A DNA stretch of 29,382 bases from Corynebacterium sp. (GTDB lineage: Bacteria > Actinomycetota > Actinomycetes > Mycobacteriales > Mycobacteriaceae), in contig NZ_JAPJNQ010000020.1 in the NCBI RefSeq assembly GCF_030826625.1, positions 1 to 29,382 of the forward strand, read 5' to 3'. This document shows positions 17,211 through 25,209 of the stretch, in pieces. Position 1 is the first letter of the stretch. Each line of letters opens with the position of its first letter. Under the pieces are notes generated by a model. The model was not told the DNA's origin. It was given only the letters and a program-made list of their open reading frames with translations, and did no database searches. Both the position numbers and the translations under genes were made by a program.

Positions 17211-19079
17211 CTAAACCTGTGGGATCATCGTGGTCTGCGGAGCTTGTGGTGGCTGTGGCGGTTGCGGTGGTTGCGAACCGTCCGATCCGGGGCCGCCGGG
17301 ACCATCGCCGGGCTCGTCACTGTTTTCGGCAGATTTCGCTTTCCTCACGGCATAGTGTGCTGCTGCGATGCCCAGGAACAACAGTCCCAAGCCAAGCACG
17401 ATCGCAGCGATATTAAACAACTTCGAGTCTTGCCCACCGAACCCAGTGCCGAACGCGCCAGCAGCTAGTGGAGTGCCGTCGGCAGCAAGGCCTTGGGCTG
17501 CAAGTTCTTCTGCACTCAGGCCGTGAGCGGCAGCCATATCGGCGGCACCACCAGCACCACCTGCGCCTGCCCCGCCACCGGAGACTCCGGCTGCCGCACA
17601 TTCGCCACCATCTGGATTGACGATGGCGCCCAAGTCAAAGTGGCCGTCGCTGAATGCACCGCCGGGGTTGTTACCTCCCACGACGAAGTTCAGCGTTGCG
17701 CTACCGGAAACTTTTTTACCGTTGCTCAGTTGTGCCGACTGGGTGATATTCACCTGGTAGTGTCCCGGCGCACCGAAAACCCAGTTAGGGTGCACGTGGG
17801 TGTTGCGCGGGATGGCTTTGCTGCCTTGGAATCCTCCGCCAGCGGCACGAAACCATTCCTCGCCGACGATTTGGCCAAGCTGTCCTTGGGAGTACACCGT
17901 CATCGGGCCTGGTCCGCTAAAGCCGGTGATATCCCAGCGCACGCTGCTGGCGAGGTGCTCGTGCATCGATGGGTGCTGCGTGTTGGCTCCTAACCATGGC
18001 ACGCCCGCCACCTGGGTGGCGCCGATCATCCAGGCTTTGCCTTCCGGCACGGTGCCGACATTGCTGGGCAGGTTCACCTCTGCATTGGAAGACAAGTAGA
18101 ACGTGGCATTGTGTGCCGGGCGCCATTGCGCTGGGCTGGTGGTGTCGTCTTTGATGTGGGGCTGCAGGCCGGGGGTGCATTGTGCGTTGCCGCCACCGGA
18201 ATTGCTTGCCGACGACGATCCGCCGCCGCTGGGTGCCGCCGGTGCTGGGGCCTGTGCTGGCCCTGGGCGTGCTCCACCGGCTCGTGGACCGGGGGCTGCT
18301 TGTCCCCCACCCTGTGGTGCTGGTGCGCCACCGTGGTTTCCTGTGTTTCCTGGTTGTCCGGCGCCTGCGCCTGCGTGTCCGCCGCCATGCGTTGCTCCGC
18401 CGCCGCTGGGTGCCGCCGGTGCTGGGGCATCGCCGGCTTCGCCGCCGACCTGCCAGGTGTAGGTCACAGCGTTGCTGGCTTGGCCAGAAGCCGTAGCATA
18501 GACCGTCATCTGGTAGGTGCCTGGGTGGGTAAATGCCCAGTTGATGTGCTTGTGAGCGGGGTATGGCTGGTTGATGACAGAGCCGGTGCGCAGGTTGTAT
18601 GACCCATCGTTGGTGACAGATTTGATGCCACCGAAGCCCTCGGTTTCGAAGATATAGACCTCGCCAGGGCCGGAGACGTCCTGGAAGTTGAAGTCCACGG
18701 CTTGGTATCCGTCGGCTGCAACAGGCTGGGTATCCCAGCCGGGCCAGATCACGTCGTGGTTTTGCGACTGCGGCAAGAAGTACGTCGCTTGGCCAATGCC
18801 ATCGACACCTGCCGTAGCTTCCGACCAGGCGGCATCGCTGACGTGTAGGACGACGTCGTCGCCAGGTCGTTGTACTCCGCCGCCGGTAATGTCTTCTTTC
18901 ATCGACAGCGAGAGTTCGCCGCCATGGGAAGTGACGTAGAAGACGTCAACGTGCCCACGGTCAAAAGTTTGGGCTATGGCGCGTGGGGCAAACGCGGCTA
19001 CCCAACACAGCACCAACGCTGTCAGCAGCGCAGAATACGTGCGTGCTGGCCGTGGCGGCGAAGTTGTCAATGCGGTCAT
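17211..19079 (-). CDS. Membrane-anchored surface protein, two choice-of-anchor M domains
   Basis: The 622-residue product has a signal peptide (to about 37, RAIAQ). Domain 1 (about 38-212) is canonical: GHVD 42-45, YFLPQSQNHDVIWPGW, SGPG and HKHINWAF 176-183. A Gly/Pro/Ala linker follows (about 213-298). Domain 2 (about 300-495) has VPWLGANTQ, SGPG and HVHPNWVF (428-435) but lacks GHxD at its start; GHFD appears after it at 479-482. C301 and C494 bracket it. A C-terminal helix (about 554-576) is followed by a long cytoplasmic tail with PPQPPQPPQAPQ. The gene lies 31 bases before the binding-protein gene and 71 after the large surface protein, and probably heads or joins the ABC operon. Confidence 0.88.
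   Translation of the reverse strand: MTALTTSPPRPARTYSALLTALVLCWVAAFAPRAIAQTFDRGHVDVFYVTSHGGELSLSMKEDITGGGVQRPGDDVVLHVSDAAWSEATAGVDGIGQATYFLPQSQNHDVIWPGWDTQPVAADGYQAVDFNFQDVSGPGEVYIFETEGFGGIKSVTNDGSYNLRTGSVINQPYPAHKHINWAFTHPGTYQMTVYATASGQASNAVTYTWQVGGEAGDAPAPAAPSGGGATHGGGHAGAGAGQPGNTGNHGGAPAPQGGGQAAPGPRAGGARPGPAQAPAPAAPSGGGSSSASNSGGGNAQCTPGLQPHIKDDTTSPAQWRPAHNATFYLSSNAEVNLPSNVGTVPEGKAWMIGATQVAGVPWLGANTQHPSMHEHLASSVRWDITGFSGPGPMTVYSQGQLGQIVGEEWFRAAGGGFQGSKAIPRNTHVHPNWVFGAPGHYQVNITQSAQLSNGKKVSGSATLNFVVGGNNPGGAFSDGHFDLGAIVNPDGGECAAAGVSGGGAGAGGAGGAADMAAAHGLSAEELAAQGLAADGTPLAAGAFGTGFGGQDSKLFNIAAIVLGLGLLFLGIAAAHYAVRKAKSAENSDEPGDGPGGPGSDGSQPPQPPQPPQAPQTTMIPQV
18221..18251. repeat. 31-bp direct repeat in surface-protein linker, copy 1
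   Basis: This copy is identical to 18398-18428. It encodes the PAPAAPSGGG unit that begins the second half of the Gly/Pro linker. The perfect identity, including silent positions, suggests recent duplication and potential for length variation between strains. Confidence 0.85.
18398..18428. repeat. 31-bp direct repeat in surface-protein linker, copy 2
   Basis: This is the second exact copy of 18221-18251, 146 bases away. Recombination between the two would remove 59 linker residues in frame (177 bases). Confidence 0.85.
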
Positions 19080-19150
19080 GTGCGGTTTCTTTCCGGGAAG
19101 ATGGAATTAGTGGATTCTTGTGGATGGTGTCTCATCCACGCGGGAAACGA

Positions 19151-21838
19151 TCAGCGACGCGGAAAACGATCACCGAGGTAATTGGCTACCTGCGGCTGCA
19201 GCTCCATAAACAGCGCGACCATCCGGGCAATGAACGCAATGCCCAGAACTGGTGCTAGCAAGTGAACCGGATTGAAGTTAGAGAAGAAGCCCTTTGGTGA
19301 CGGGCTACCTGGTGCGGACTGCTTGCCTGGATCCTTCGGAGCCTCTGGCTTCTTACCGCTTTCCGGAGCACCTGGCTTCTCGGGATTCTCTGGTTTTTCT
19401 GGCTTTTCTGGTTGTGTCTGGCCACCAGACTGGTTTCCACCGGGGTGTGGCTGCCCTGGCTGGCTTGGCTGGTTCGGTTTGCTTGGCTGACTTGGTTGAC
19501 TTGGTTGATCAGGCTTTGGTGCCGGAGCGGTCTTGCACGTCTCCAATGCCTCTTCCCCGACGGTGACGACGAGCTTGTGGCTGTCAGATTTTAGATCTTG
19601 GCCATCTTTCGTCTTGCCGCTGTAGCTGGCGTCGAAGGTGTAGATTCCCGGATGAGAGAAAGCCCAGTGCACATGGGTGTGCGCTGAGTAATGGGATTCA
19701 ATCGAATAATCCTGTTTGGTGGAGTCTGCAAGAATCTCATGATCGCCTCCGAAGGACCCCTTATCGATGAACACACCCCAGCTGGAGTTTTCCGGCGTTT
19801 CACGTGGAACTAGGTTCAGAGATACTGGGCCGTCGAATTCGTCCTGTACCCGAATCGCCTCAGTGTTGTACCCAGGCCACAAGATGGCCTTGTCCTGAGC
19901 TTGCGGCAAGTAGTAGAACTCGCTGTCTTTCGCGCCAATGAAGTCATACTTTTCGTCGCTCAATTGCTCTGGACGCTTCCGTTTCGCATTGTCCCGGATG
20001 ACAAAAGCAACATCCTCCAAGGAACGTTCTACGGATTTATCTGCGGCCAGCCGCGTATCGTCTTTCAGCGCAATATCAAGGCCGTCTTGAGTACGCTTAC
20101 CCAGAATGTCGACGTGACCGCGATTAAGCAAAACCTTGTCCTCACAAACTGCGCGCCCAGCTTGCTCATCACTGCCCTGCTGCTCGTTATTCTTTGGTGG
20201 TTCCTGCTGTTCTGCGCCTGGGTTTTGCGCCCCCGGTTTTTCCGTGTCAGCGTCTCCTTGACCAGTTTGTCCTGGTTTTTGCAGATCAGGCTCTAGCGAG
20301 CCATCGATCTCGCCCAAGCGGAAGGTCGCCTCGGCACTGGTTCCAGCATTGAATTTGTCGGTGACAATGCCGGACGCAGTCTTACGGCCAAATCCAGCAT
20401 GTGGAATGACATCAATTTTCAGAATCGAGTCTTCCGGCAAGTGATCATCTTCAAACCGGAGCGTTCCTTTACCGTCCTGAAAGGTGCCCGCCAGGTCTCG
20501 ATCTGCGGTTCCTTTTTCTAACCATTCTTCATTTTCGTAGATTCCTCCCGTAATCAGCCCTTGCAGATTCGGGTCTTTCGCCTCGACGACGATTTCTCCG
20601 ACCCCATTAGCCCCAGGGACGTATTTCACGGTGACCTCATCATTCGCGACCGCAGTATTCGGTGCCGGGAAGTTGAAGGTCCGCAGGTTTTTGCCCTCGG
20701 GCAGTTGCTCCGCATGATTGTCCGAGGTGGTTTCTACCCCAGCCTGGCCAGCAGAATATGCCAACGGTGCAGAAATCCAGTGCGCCGAGGTCTCATCATC
20801 CGGGGTGAACACCGCTTGGATATTGGATTCTTGGGCGCTCAGCAATTCATCCCAGGAGGCTTTACCGTTTTCAACCTCAAGATCGGTCAGGAAATAGCCG
20901 TCGACGAATAACGTCACGGTGCCCGAAAGCTCCGGGTTTCCGGCATCGAACGAAATGGTGGAAAGCTTATCGTCACCGTCGACAGTCGGGTCCGCTTTTT
21001 TCGCAACGCTTAAACGATAATTCGCCTCTGCAAGATTTGCTGTGCGCGCCTGATTGTAGCGTTCCTGTAAAGGCGTTGTGGCCTCAGCCTTCGGCTGCTG
21101 TCCGCCCGCCTGAATTACCATGGTTCGCGGTTCGGAGGCCACATAAGTGCCGTCTTTACGCAGACCGCTGGTTTGAAACTTCAGCTCATATCGGCCGGGT
21201 TTAGTAAATACGGTTCCGATGTGGTTGTGCTCGCCGGGCTCAATCGAAATGGACCGTGGCGACGATGCACTGGTGCCCAAAAGACGCAAGACATCGATCG
21301 CGTGCCCGGACCGGTACTGCAGTTGTTCTACCTCGCCTGGCCCATCAACCGACAAAAGATCCAGCGATACCCGGCCATTCAGCATATCGTCGACGTTTAA
21401 GTCTTTGTCTGCACCATAACCGAGCCATGCTGGGTCTTGCCGTCCACCCAGCGGAGTTTCTGGCGAATAGACAAAGGTCTCGCCTGGGTTGCCTAAATAG
21501 CTCAGGCGCTCATTATCAGTCACAGTGAACTGATACTGCTGCTTCTTATCAGCGTCATCACTGTTATAGCCTTTACCAACCCAGATTGCCGACTCTGAGA
21601 ACTTGTGCGCACCCTCGTTGTTATGTGCGTACAGATCAAACACCCCGGCTTCATCCCGCACGGTATACGGCGCATCAATGTGTTCTTTGGTAAGGATCTT
21701 TTTGCCGTCGTCTGGACCAGCGGTTGCTGCTGGCAACCCAGCAAAAGTGGTGCTGAGGGCTGCGGTAACTGCGACCGCTAATCGGATATTGCGGCTACGC
21801 CGCCCTGCCGCACGCGAGCGACGAAGCTGTGGGGCCAT
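19151..21838 (-). CDS. Large surface protein, ABC-associated repeat type, two anchor-M domains (paralog 1)
   Basis: The 895-residue product has a signal peptide (about 17-40, LPAATA). Domain 1 (about 46-246) has EHID 52-55, PAWLGYG, DGPG and EHNHIGTVF 203-211. A middle Ig-like region follows (about 265-510; NGTVTL-type FVDGYFLTDLEVENGKASW). Domain 2 (about 565-768) is clamped by C565 and C768, with GHVD 574-577, YYLPQAQ, ILWPGYNTE and HTHVHWAF 720-727. Then come a Pro/Gln/Lys stalk and a C-terminal helix in NFNPVHLLAPVLGIAFIARM (855-874). The architecture fits the wall-associated repeat protein family that accompanies this ABC type (TIGR03773-like). The ATG has GAAAGG upstream. It has its own promoter at 21892-21920. 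Confidence 0.87.
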   Translation of the reverse strand: MAPQLRRSRAAGRRSRNIRLAVAVTAALSTTFAGLPAATAGPDDGKKILTKEHIDAPYTVRDEAGVFDLYAHNNEGAHKFSESAIWVGKGYNSDDADKKQQYQFTVTDNERLSYLGNPGETFVYSPETPLGGRQDPAWLGYGADKDLNVDDMLNGRVSLDLLSVDGPGEVEQLQYRSGHAIDVLRLLGTSASSPRSISIEPGEHNHIGTVFTKPGRYELKFQTSGLRKDGTYVASEPRTMVIQAGGQQPKAEATTPLQERYNQARTANLAEANYRLSVAKKADPTVDGDDKLSTISFDAGNPELSGTVTLFVDGYFLTDLEVENGKASWDELLSAQESNIQAVFTPDDETSAHWISAPLAYSAGQAGVETTSDNHAEQLPEGKNLRTFNFPAPNTAVANDEVTVKYVPGANGVGEIVVEAKDPNLQGLITGGIYENEEWLEKGTADRDLAGTFQDGKGTLRFEDDHLPEDSILKIDVIPHAGFGRKTASGIVTDKFNAGTSAEATFRLGEIDGSLEPDLQKPGQTGQGDADTEKPGAQNPGAEQQEPPKNNEQQGSDEQAGRAVCEDKVLLNRGHVDILGKRTQDGLDIALKDDTRLAADKSVERSLEDVAFVIRDNAKRKRPEQLSDEKYDFIGAKDSEFYYLPQAQDKAILWPGYNTEAIRVQDEFDGPVSLNLVPRETPENSSWGVFIDKGSFGGDHEILADSTKQDYSIESHYSAHTHVHWAFSHPGIYTFDASYSGKTKDGQDLKSDSHKLVVTVGEEALETCKTAPAPKPDQPSQPSQPSKPNQPSQPGQPHPGGNQSGGQTQPEKPEKPENPEKPGAPESGKKPEAPKDPGKQSAPGSPSPKGFFSNFNPVHLLAPVLGIAFIARMVALFMELQPQVANYLGDRFPRR
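19218..19289. repeat. 72-bp repeat shared by the two large paralogs, copy 1
   Basis: It matches 22084-22155 with about four mismatches. It encodes the start of the C-terminal anchor (FFSNFNPVHLLAPVLG and onward). Similarity at this level exceeds that of the rest of the two genes. Confidence 0.8.
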
Positions 21839-21891
21839 GACTCATAAGCCTTTCGTTATTGATAATGAATTCGCCTTTCAGGAGTGTTGTC

Positions 21892-21920
21892 AAAATACCG
21901 TAACTGAAAGCAGTTTGCAA
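21892..21920 (-). promoter_or_regulatory. Promoter of large surface protein paralog 1, with overlapping Zur-like box
   Basis: On the minus strand TTGCAA (21915-21920), a 17-base spacer and TATTTT (21892-21897) form a sigma-70-type promoter about 54 bases before the ATG. The dyad TGAAAGCAGTTTGCA (21905-21919, plus strand) overlaps the -35 element and spacer. It matches the actinomycete Zur box (TGAAAATGATTTTCA) at 10 of 15 positions. The same arrangement precedes paralog 2. Confidence 0.6.
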
Positions 21921-22001
21921 CAAGGCTTAAGGTTCCCGGTGTGTCATACAGAAATTATGGAGAAATGGCCCCACCCGTGGAGAAAGTGTTTTAGCTCTTC
22001 A

Positions 22002-24938
22002 CTACTTTCCCCACTTCGGCAATCCCGGCATGTTCTGCGCAAAGAAGTTTGCAACCTGCGGCTGCAATTCGAAGAACAATGCAACCATACGGGCAATGAA
22101 CACAATGCCCAGAACTGGTGCTAGCAAGTGAACCGGGTTGAAGTTGGAGAAGAAGTTTTGCAATGACCAACCGCCTGGCTTGGACTGGTTATCCGGTTGC
22201 TTTTCTGGCTGCTTCGGAGGCTGTGGCTTTGCAGGATTCTCAGGTTTCTTCGGGGCGTCTGGCTGTTTCCCATTGCCTGGCTTTTCCGGTTGGCTCGGCT
22301 TCGGATCTTTCGGAGCGTCTGGATCTTTCGGAGCTTCCGGCTTAGTCGATTCTTCTGGTTGCTTCGGAGCTTCCGGTTCAACGGGTTTTGGACCCTGCGG
22401 CTTTAACTCACCATCTGGTTTCCCAGGTGCTGGTTCGGGCTCAGCCGGGCGCCCCTCAGGCTTGCTTTCCTGCTCTGCTGCTGGTTTCTGTGCCTTGCAG
22501 GTCTCCAAAGCTTCGTTGCCCACCGTAATGACAAACTCCTGGCTTTCGGACTTCATCTCACGGCCGTCTTTACCCTTCGCACTGTAATTAGCATCGAAGG
22601 TATAAACCCCCGGCTTGGAAAATCCCCAGTGGATGTGAGTGTGTGAGGCAAAGCTTGACTCAATCGAATGATCGTTCTTAGTTGAATCAGACAAGACCGT
22701 CGGCGCCTCACCCAATCGTCCATCAATAAATGTTCCCCAGGTTGCGTCTTCCGGCACATCACGCGGCTGCAGATTGAGCGAGACTTCCCCATCAATCTTG
22801 TTAAAATCAATCGCTTCAGTGTTATAACCCGGCCAAATCACACCGGGACGCTGTGATTGTGGCAAGTGGTAGAAGCCGTCATCCTGCTTACCAAGAAAAT
22901 CAAAGTCCGTACCCTGGTGGGCTGCCCGTCGAGTCTGCTTGGTGTTATCACCCACCACCAGGGCCACATCGCGCAACGCGCGCTCGACACTCTTTTTCTC
23001 AACCAACCGAGTGTCATCTTTCAGGCTGATATCGAACCCGTCGCCCTTGCGCTTCGCCAAAATATCAACATGCCCGCGGTCCAGTAAGTGCTTGTCGACG
23101 CACATGCCACGACCCTGCTGCGAAAGCGCAGGCCCGTCGGGTGCTCCTGGATTCTCTGGTACCCCCGGTGTCTTCGGCGTTTCCGGAGACTCAGGGGTTT
23201 GCGGATCCATTGGCACATCTGGAGACTCAGATGGCTTTTCTGCAGGTGGCTGTTCACCGACACCATCAGAAGCACCCGGTACGCTTTCCGATGCTCCAGG
23301 GAGGTCGCCGAAGTGCACGGTACCTTCGTAAGAGTTACCACGGATAAACTTTTCAGTAATTGCCCCTCGAGCATTAGCTAGCCCATAACCAGGGTGCGGA
23401 ATAACGTTCATGAACAGCACGCCTTCACGTGGTGCATACGTCTTATCGATCGTCACAAAGCCTTTGCCATTAACGATAGCGCCTTCTAATGGTAAGTCAG
23501 CGTAACCACCTTCCGTATCCTTCATCGTGCTATAGACGCCACCGGTAAACGCACCTTGGAAATTCGGATCCTTGGCTTCTACGTAATAGGTGTCGGTTAG
23601 CCCATCACCGGAAACATAACGCACGTCAACATCTTTGCTGGCCAACTGGGTGCCGGGTTCTGGAGTTCGCAGATCCCGCTTATTATTACCCTTCGGCAAT
23701 GCATCCGCATGCTGTGCACTGGTGGTTTCTTTCGACTCGCCGGCAGAATATGCTAGCGGTGCAGAAATCCACCGCGGAGCAGCTGCCCCTGCAACAGCCG
23801 CAGCACCCTCACCAGCGCCCTGAACAGTGGATTCACCGGTGACCACAGTATCCGGGGTGAAAACAGCCTGAATATTCGACTGCTTCGGACTCAACAGCTC
23901 ATCCCAGGTTGCTTTGCCATTTTCCACGGCCAGGTCCGTTAAGAAATATCCGTCGACGAACAAAGTGACGGTACCATTCAGGCCTTCCTTACCCGCATCG
24001 AAGGTGATTGTCGAAAGCTTGTCGTCCCCACCCGCCTTTGGCTCGGATTTCGGTGCAATGGTTAGTCGGTAATTTGCCGCCGCAGTATCTCCTTGAGGAG
24101 CTTTGTTAAAACGATCTTCCAATGATTCGGTTGGAGTATCCAGTGGTCGCTGTCCGCCAACCTGAATTACCTGGGTACGCGGTTCTGAAGTGACGAATTT
24201 GCCGTCGTTGGTACGTGAGCTCACACGATACTGCAACTCATACCGACCCGGCTTAGTAAACAGCGTGTTTAAGTGCGTGTGCTCAGCAGGTTTGATCGAG
24301 ATAGAATGCGATGACGACTCCGTTGTGCCAACCACGCGTGCAAGATTGAAAACGTCGTTTGGGTTGTAATTGTACTGTTCCATATCCCCCGGGCCGTCGA
24401 CGCTGATCAAATCCAGTGCGACACGACCATTTTGTACATTGTCGACGTCGAGGTCACTCTCAGCGCCGAATCCGTACCAAATCGGCTTGTGATTGCTGCC
24501 GGTTGCACCACTAGGTGCTTGCACGTAGGTTTCACCCGGCTCGCCAATGAAAGCAAAATCGCCGTTATCGGGCAACGTAATTTGGTATTTCGACCTGGTT
24601 TTCGCTTCATCATCCCAGCCTTTGCCAATCCACAGGGCAGAATCGGCAAAAGCTGCTGTTGTTGATTGATAGTCACCGTCGATAATCTGATTGTATTTAG
24701 TACGAGCATCGAACTGCCCATCTTTACTAACCACATAAGGCGAATCAATGTGGCGTTCGGTCAAAATGATTTTGCCATCATCAGGTCCTGCCGAAGCAGC
24801 AGGGAGACCAGCAAACGCCGTGCTCAATGCCGCGGTTACTGCCACCGCGATACGAACCCGCGAACGACGCGATGCAGACACCGTAAAACGTCGCCCCTGG
24901 GCGCGCACGTCGGCTCGCGAGAAATCTGAAGTTTTCAC
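22002..24938 (-). CDS. Large surface protein, ABC-associated repeat type, two anchor-M domains (paralog 2)
   Basis: This 978-residue paralog of the 19151-21838 product has the same layout. It has a signal peptide (about 27-50, LPAASA), then domain 1 (about 56-262; HID 63-65, HTHLNTLF 220-227). A middle Ig-like region follows (about 285-545), with an Ala/Gly insert near 366-388 not present in paralog 1. Domain 2 is clamped by C613 and C814 (GHVD 622-625, HLPQSQ, VIWPGYNTE, HTHIHWGF 766-773). The long Pro/Lys/Glu stalk (about 820-922) is about twice as long as in paralog 1. The anchor helix is NFNPVHLLAPVLGIVFIARM (932-951). The start is GTG with GAAAGG upstream. There is no LPXTG. It is the first gene of the anchored-repeat locus. 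Confidence 0.87.
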   Translation of the reverse strand: MKTSDFSRADVRAQGRRFTVSASRRSRVRIAVAVTAALSTAFAGLPAASAGPDDGKIILTERHIDSPYVVSKDGQFDARTKYNQIIDGDYQSTTAAFADSALWIGKGWDDEAKTRSKYQITLPDNGDFAFIGEPGETYVQAPSGATGSNHKPIWYGFGAESDLDVDNVQNGRVALDLISVDGPGDMEQYNYNPNDVFNLARVVGTTESSSHSISIKPAEHTHLNTLFTKPGRYELQYRVSSRTNDGKFVTSEPRTQVIQVGGQRPLDTPTESLEDRFNKAPQGDTAAANYRLTIAPKSEPKAGGDDKLSTITFDAGKEGLNGTVTLFVDGYFLTDLAVENGKATWDELLSPKQSNIQAVFTPDTVVTGESTVQGAGEGAAAVAGAAAPRWISAPLAYSAGESKETTSAQHADALPKGNNKRDLRTPEPGTQLASKDVDVRYVSGDGLTDTYYVEAKDPNFQGAFTGGVYSTMKDTEGGYADLPLEGAIVNGKGFVTIDKTYAPREGVLFMNVIPHPGYGLANARGAITEKFIRGNSYEGTVHFGDLPGASESVPGASDGVGEQPPAEKPSESPDVPMDPQTPESPETPKTPGVPENPGAPDGPALSQQGRGMCVDKHLLDRGHVDILAKRKGDGFDISLKDDTRLVEKKSVERALRDVALVVGDNTKQTRRAAHQGTDFDFLGKQDDGFYHLPQSQRPGVIWPGYNTEAIDFNKIDGEVSLNLQPRDVPEDATWGTFIDGRLGEAPTVLSDSTKNDHSIESSFASHTHIHWGFSKPGVYTFDANYSAKGKDGREMKSESQEFVITVGNEALETCKAQKPAAEQESKPEGRPAEPEPAPGKPDGELKPQGPKPVEPEAPKQPEESTKPEAPKDPDAPKDPKPSQPEKPGNGKQPDAPKKPENPAKPQPPKQPEKQPDNQSKPGGWSLQNFFSNFNPVHLLAPVLGIVFIARMVALFFELQPQVANFFAQNMPGLPKWGK
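22084..22155. repeat. 72-bp repeat shared by the two large paralogs, copy 2
   Basis: This is the partner of 19218-19289, in the same orientation, 2866 bases apart. It marks tandem duplication of the gene or later gene conversion of the 3' end. Confidence 0.8.
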
Positions 24939-24984
24939 TAATAAAACCTTTCTTATTGAAAGTCATTCCCAATGAGGTTAGTTA

Positions 24985-25013
24985 AAAATAACCCACCTGA
25001 AAATAGTTTGCAA
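24985..25013 (-). promoter_or_regulatory. Promoter of large surface protein paralog 2, with overlapping Zur-like box
   Basis: On the minus strand TTGCAA (25008-25013), a 17-base spacer and TATTTT (24985-24990) lie about 47 bases before the GTG. The dyad TGAAAATAGTTTGCA (24998-25012, plus strand) overlaps the -35 element and matches the Zur box pattern at 12 of 15 positions. A further dyad, GGTTA (24976-24980) and TAACC (24989-24993), covers the -10 element and probable start of transcription. Confidence 0.62.
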
Positions 25014-25113
25014 CAAGTCTGGGAACTACCTGCTTAAAGCAGCAAAACCGCACGGCTCAACAACCGCGCATACACCCATGCACCCATGCACCACCGTGAC
25101 GCACATCAGGGCA

Positions 25114-25152
25114 CAATAAAACCGGGCCCATCACCACCGTGATCAGCCCGGT
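25114..25152 (-). terminator. Rho-independent terminator of the ABC-2 operon
   Basis: ACCGGGC (25121-25127) and GCCCGGT (25146-25152) form the stem, extended by ATCAC/GTGAT inside. On the minus strand the hairpin is followed by TTTTATT (25114-25120). It lies about 60 bases past the permease stop. The rest of 24939-25209 holds the promoter of the next gene and the short repeat CACCCATG twice. Confidence 0.8.
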
Positions 25153-25209
25153 CATCCCAAAAGATATTCGTGCTGTAGAAGCTGTAGAAAGCCGCTATAC
25201 CGTGCAGTT

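Noticed and set aside
18103..18462. Repeats at 18.1-18.5 kb as a CRISPR-like or tandem array
   Set aside because: The repeats are codon-phased Gly/Pro linker DNA without regular spacers.
19120..19139. GTGGATG/CATCCAC hairpin after the paralog 1 stop
   Set aside because: It has a 7-bp stem but no T-run on either strand, so I do not call it a terminator; it may slow readthrough or be chance.
11405..24938. Sortase (LPXTG) anchoring of the surface proteins
   Set aside because: No LPXTG-like motif followed by a hydrophobic tail is present in any of them, and no sortase gene lies in the window; they end in plain membrane helices.
25030..25042. CTGCTT-A-AAGCAG dyad upstream of the paralog 2 promoter
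   Set aside because: The one-base centre cannot form a hairpin and the site is not shared with paralog 1; no regulator pattern fits.
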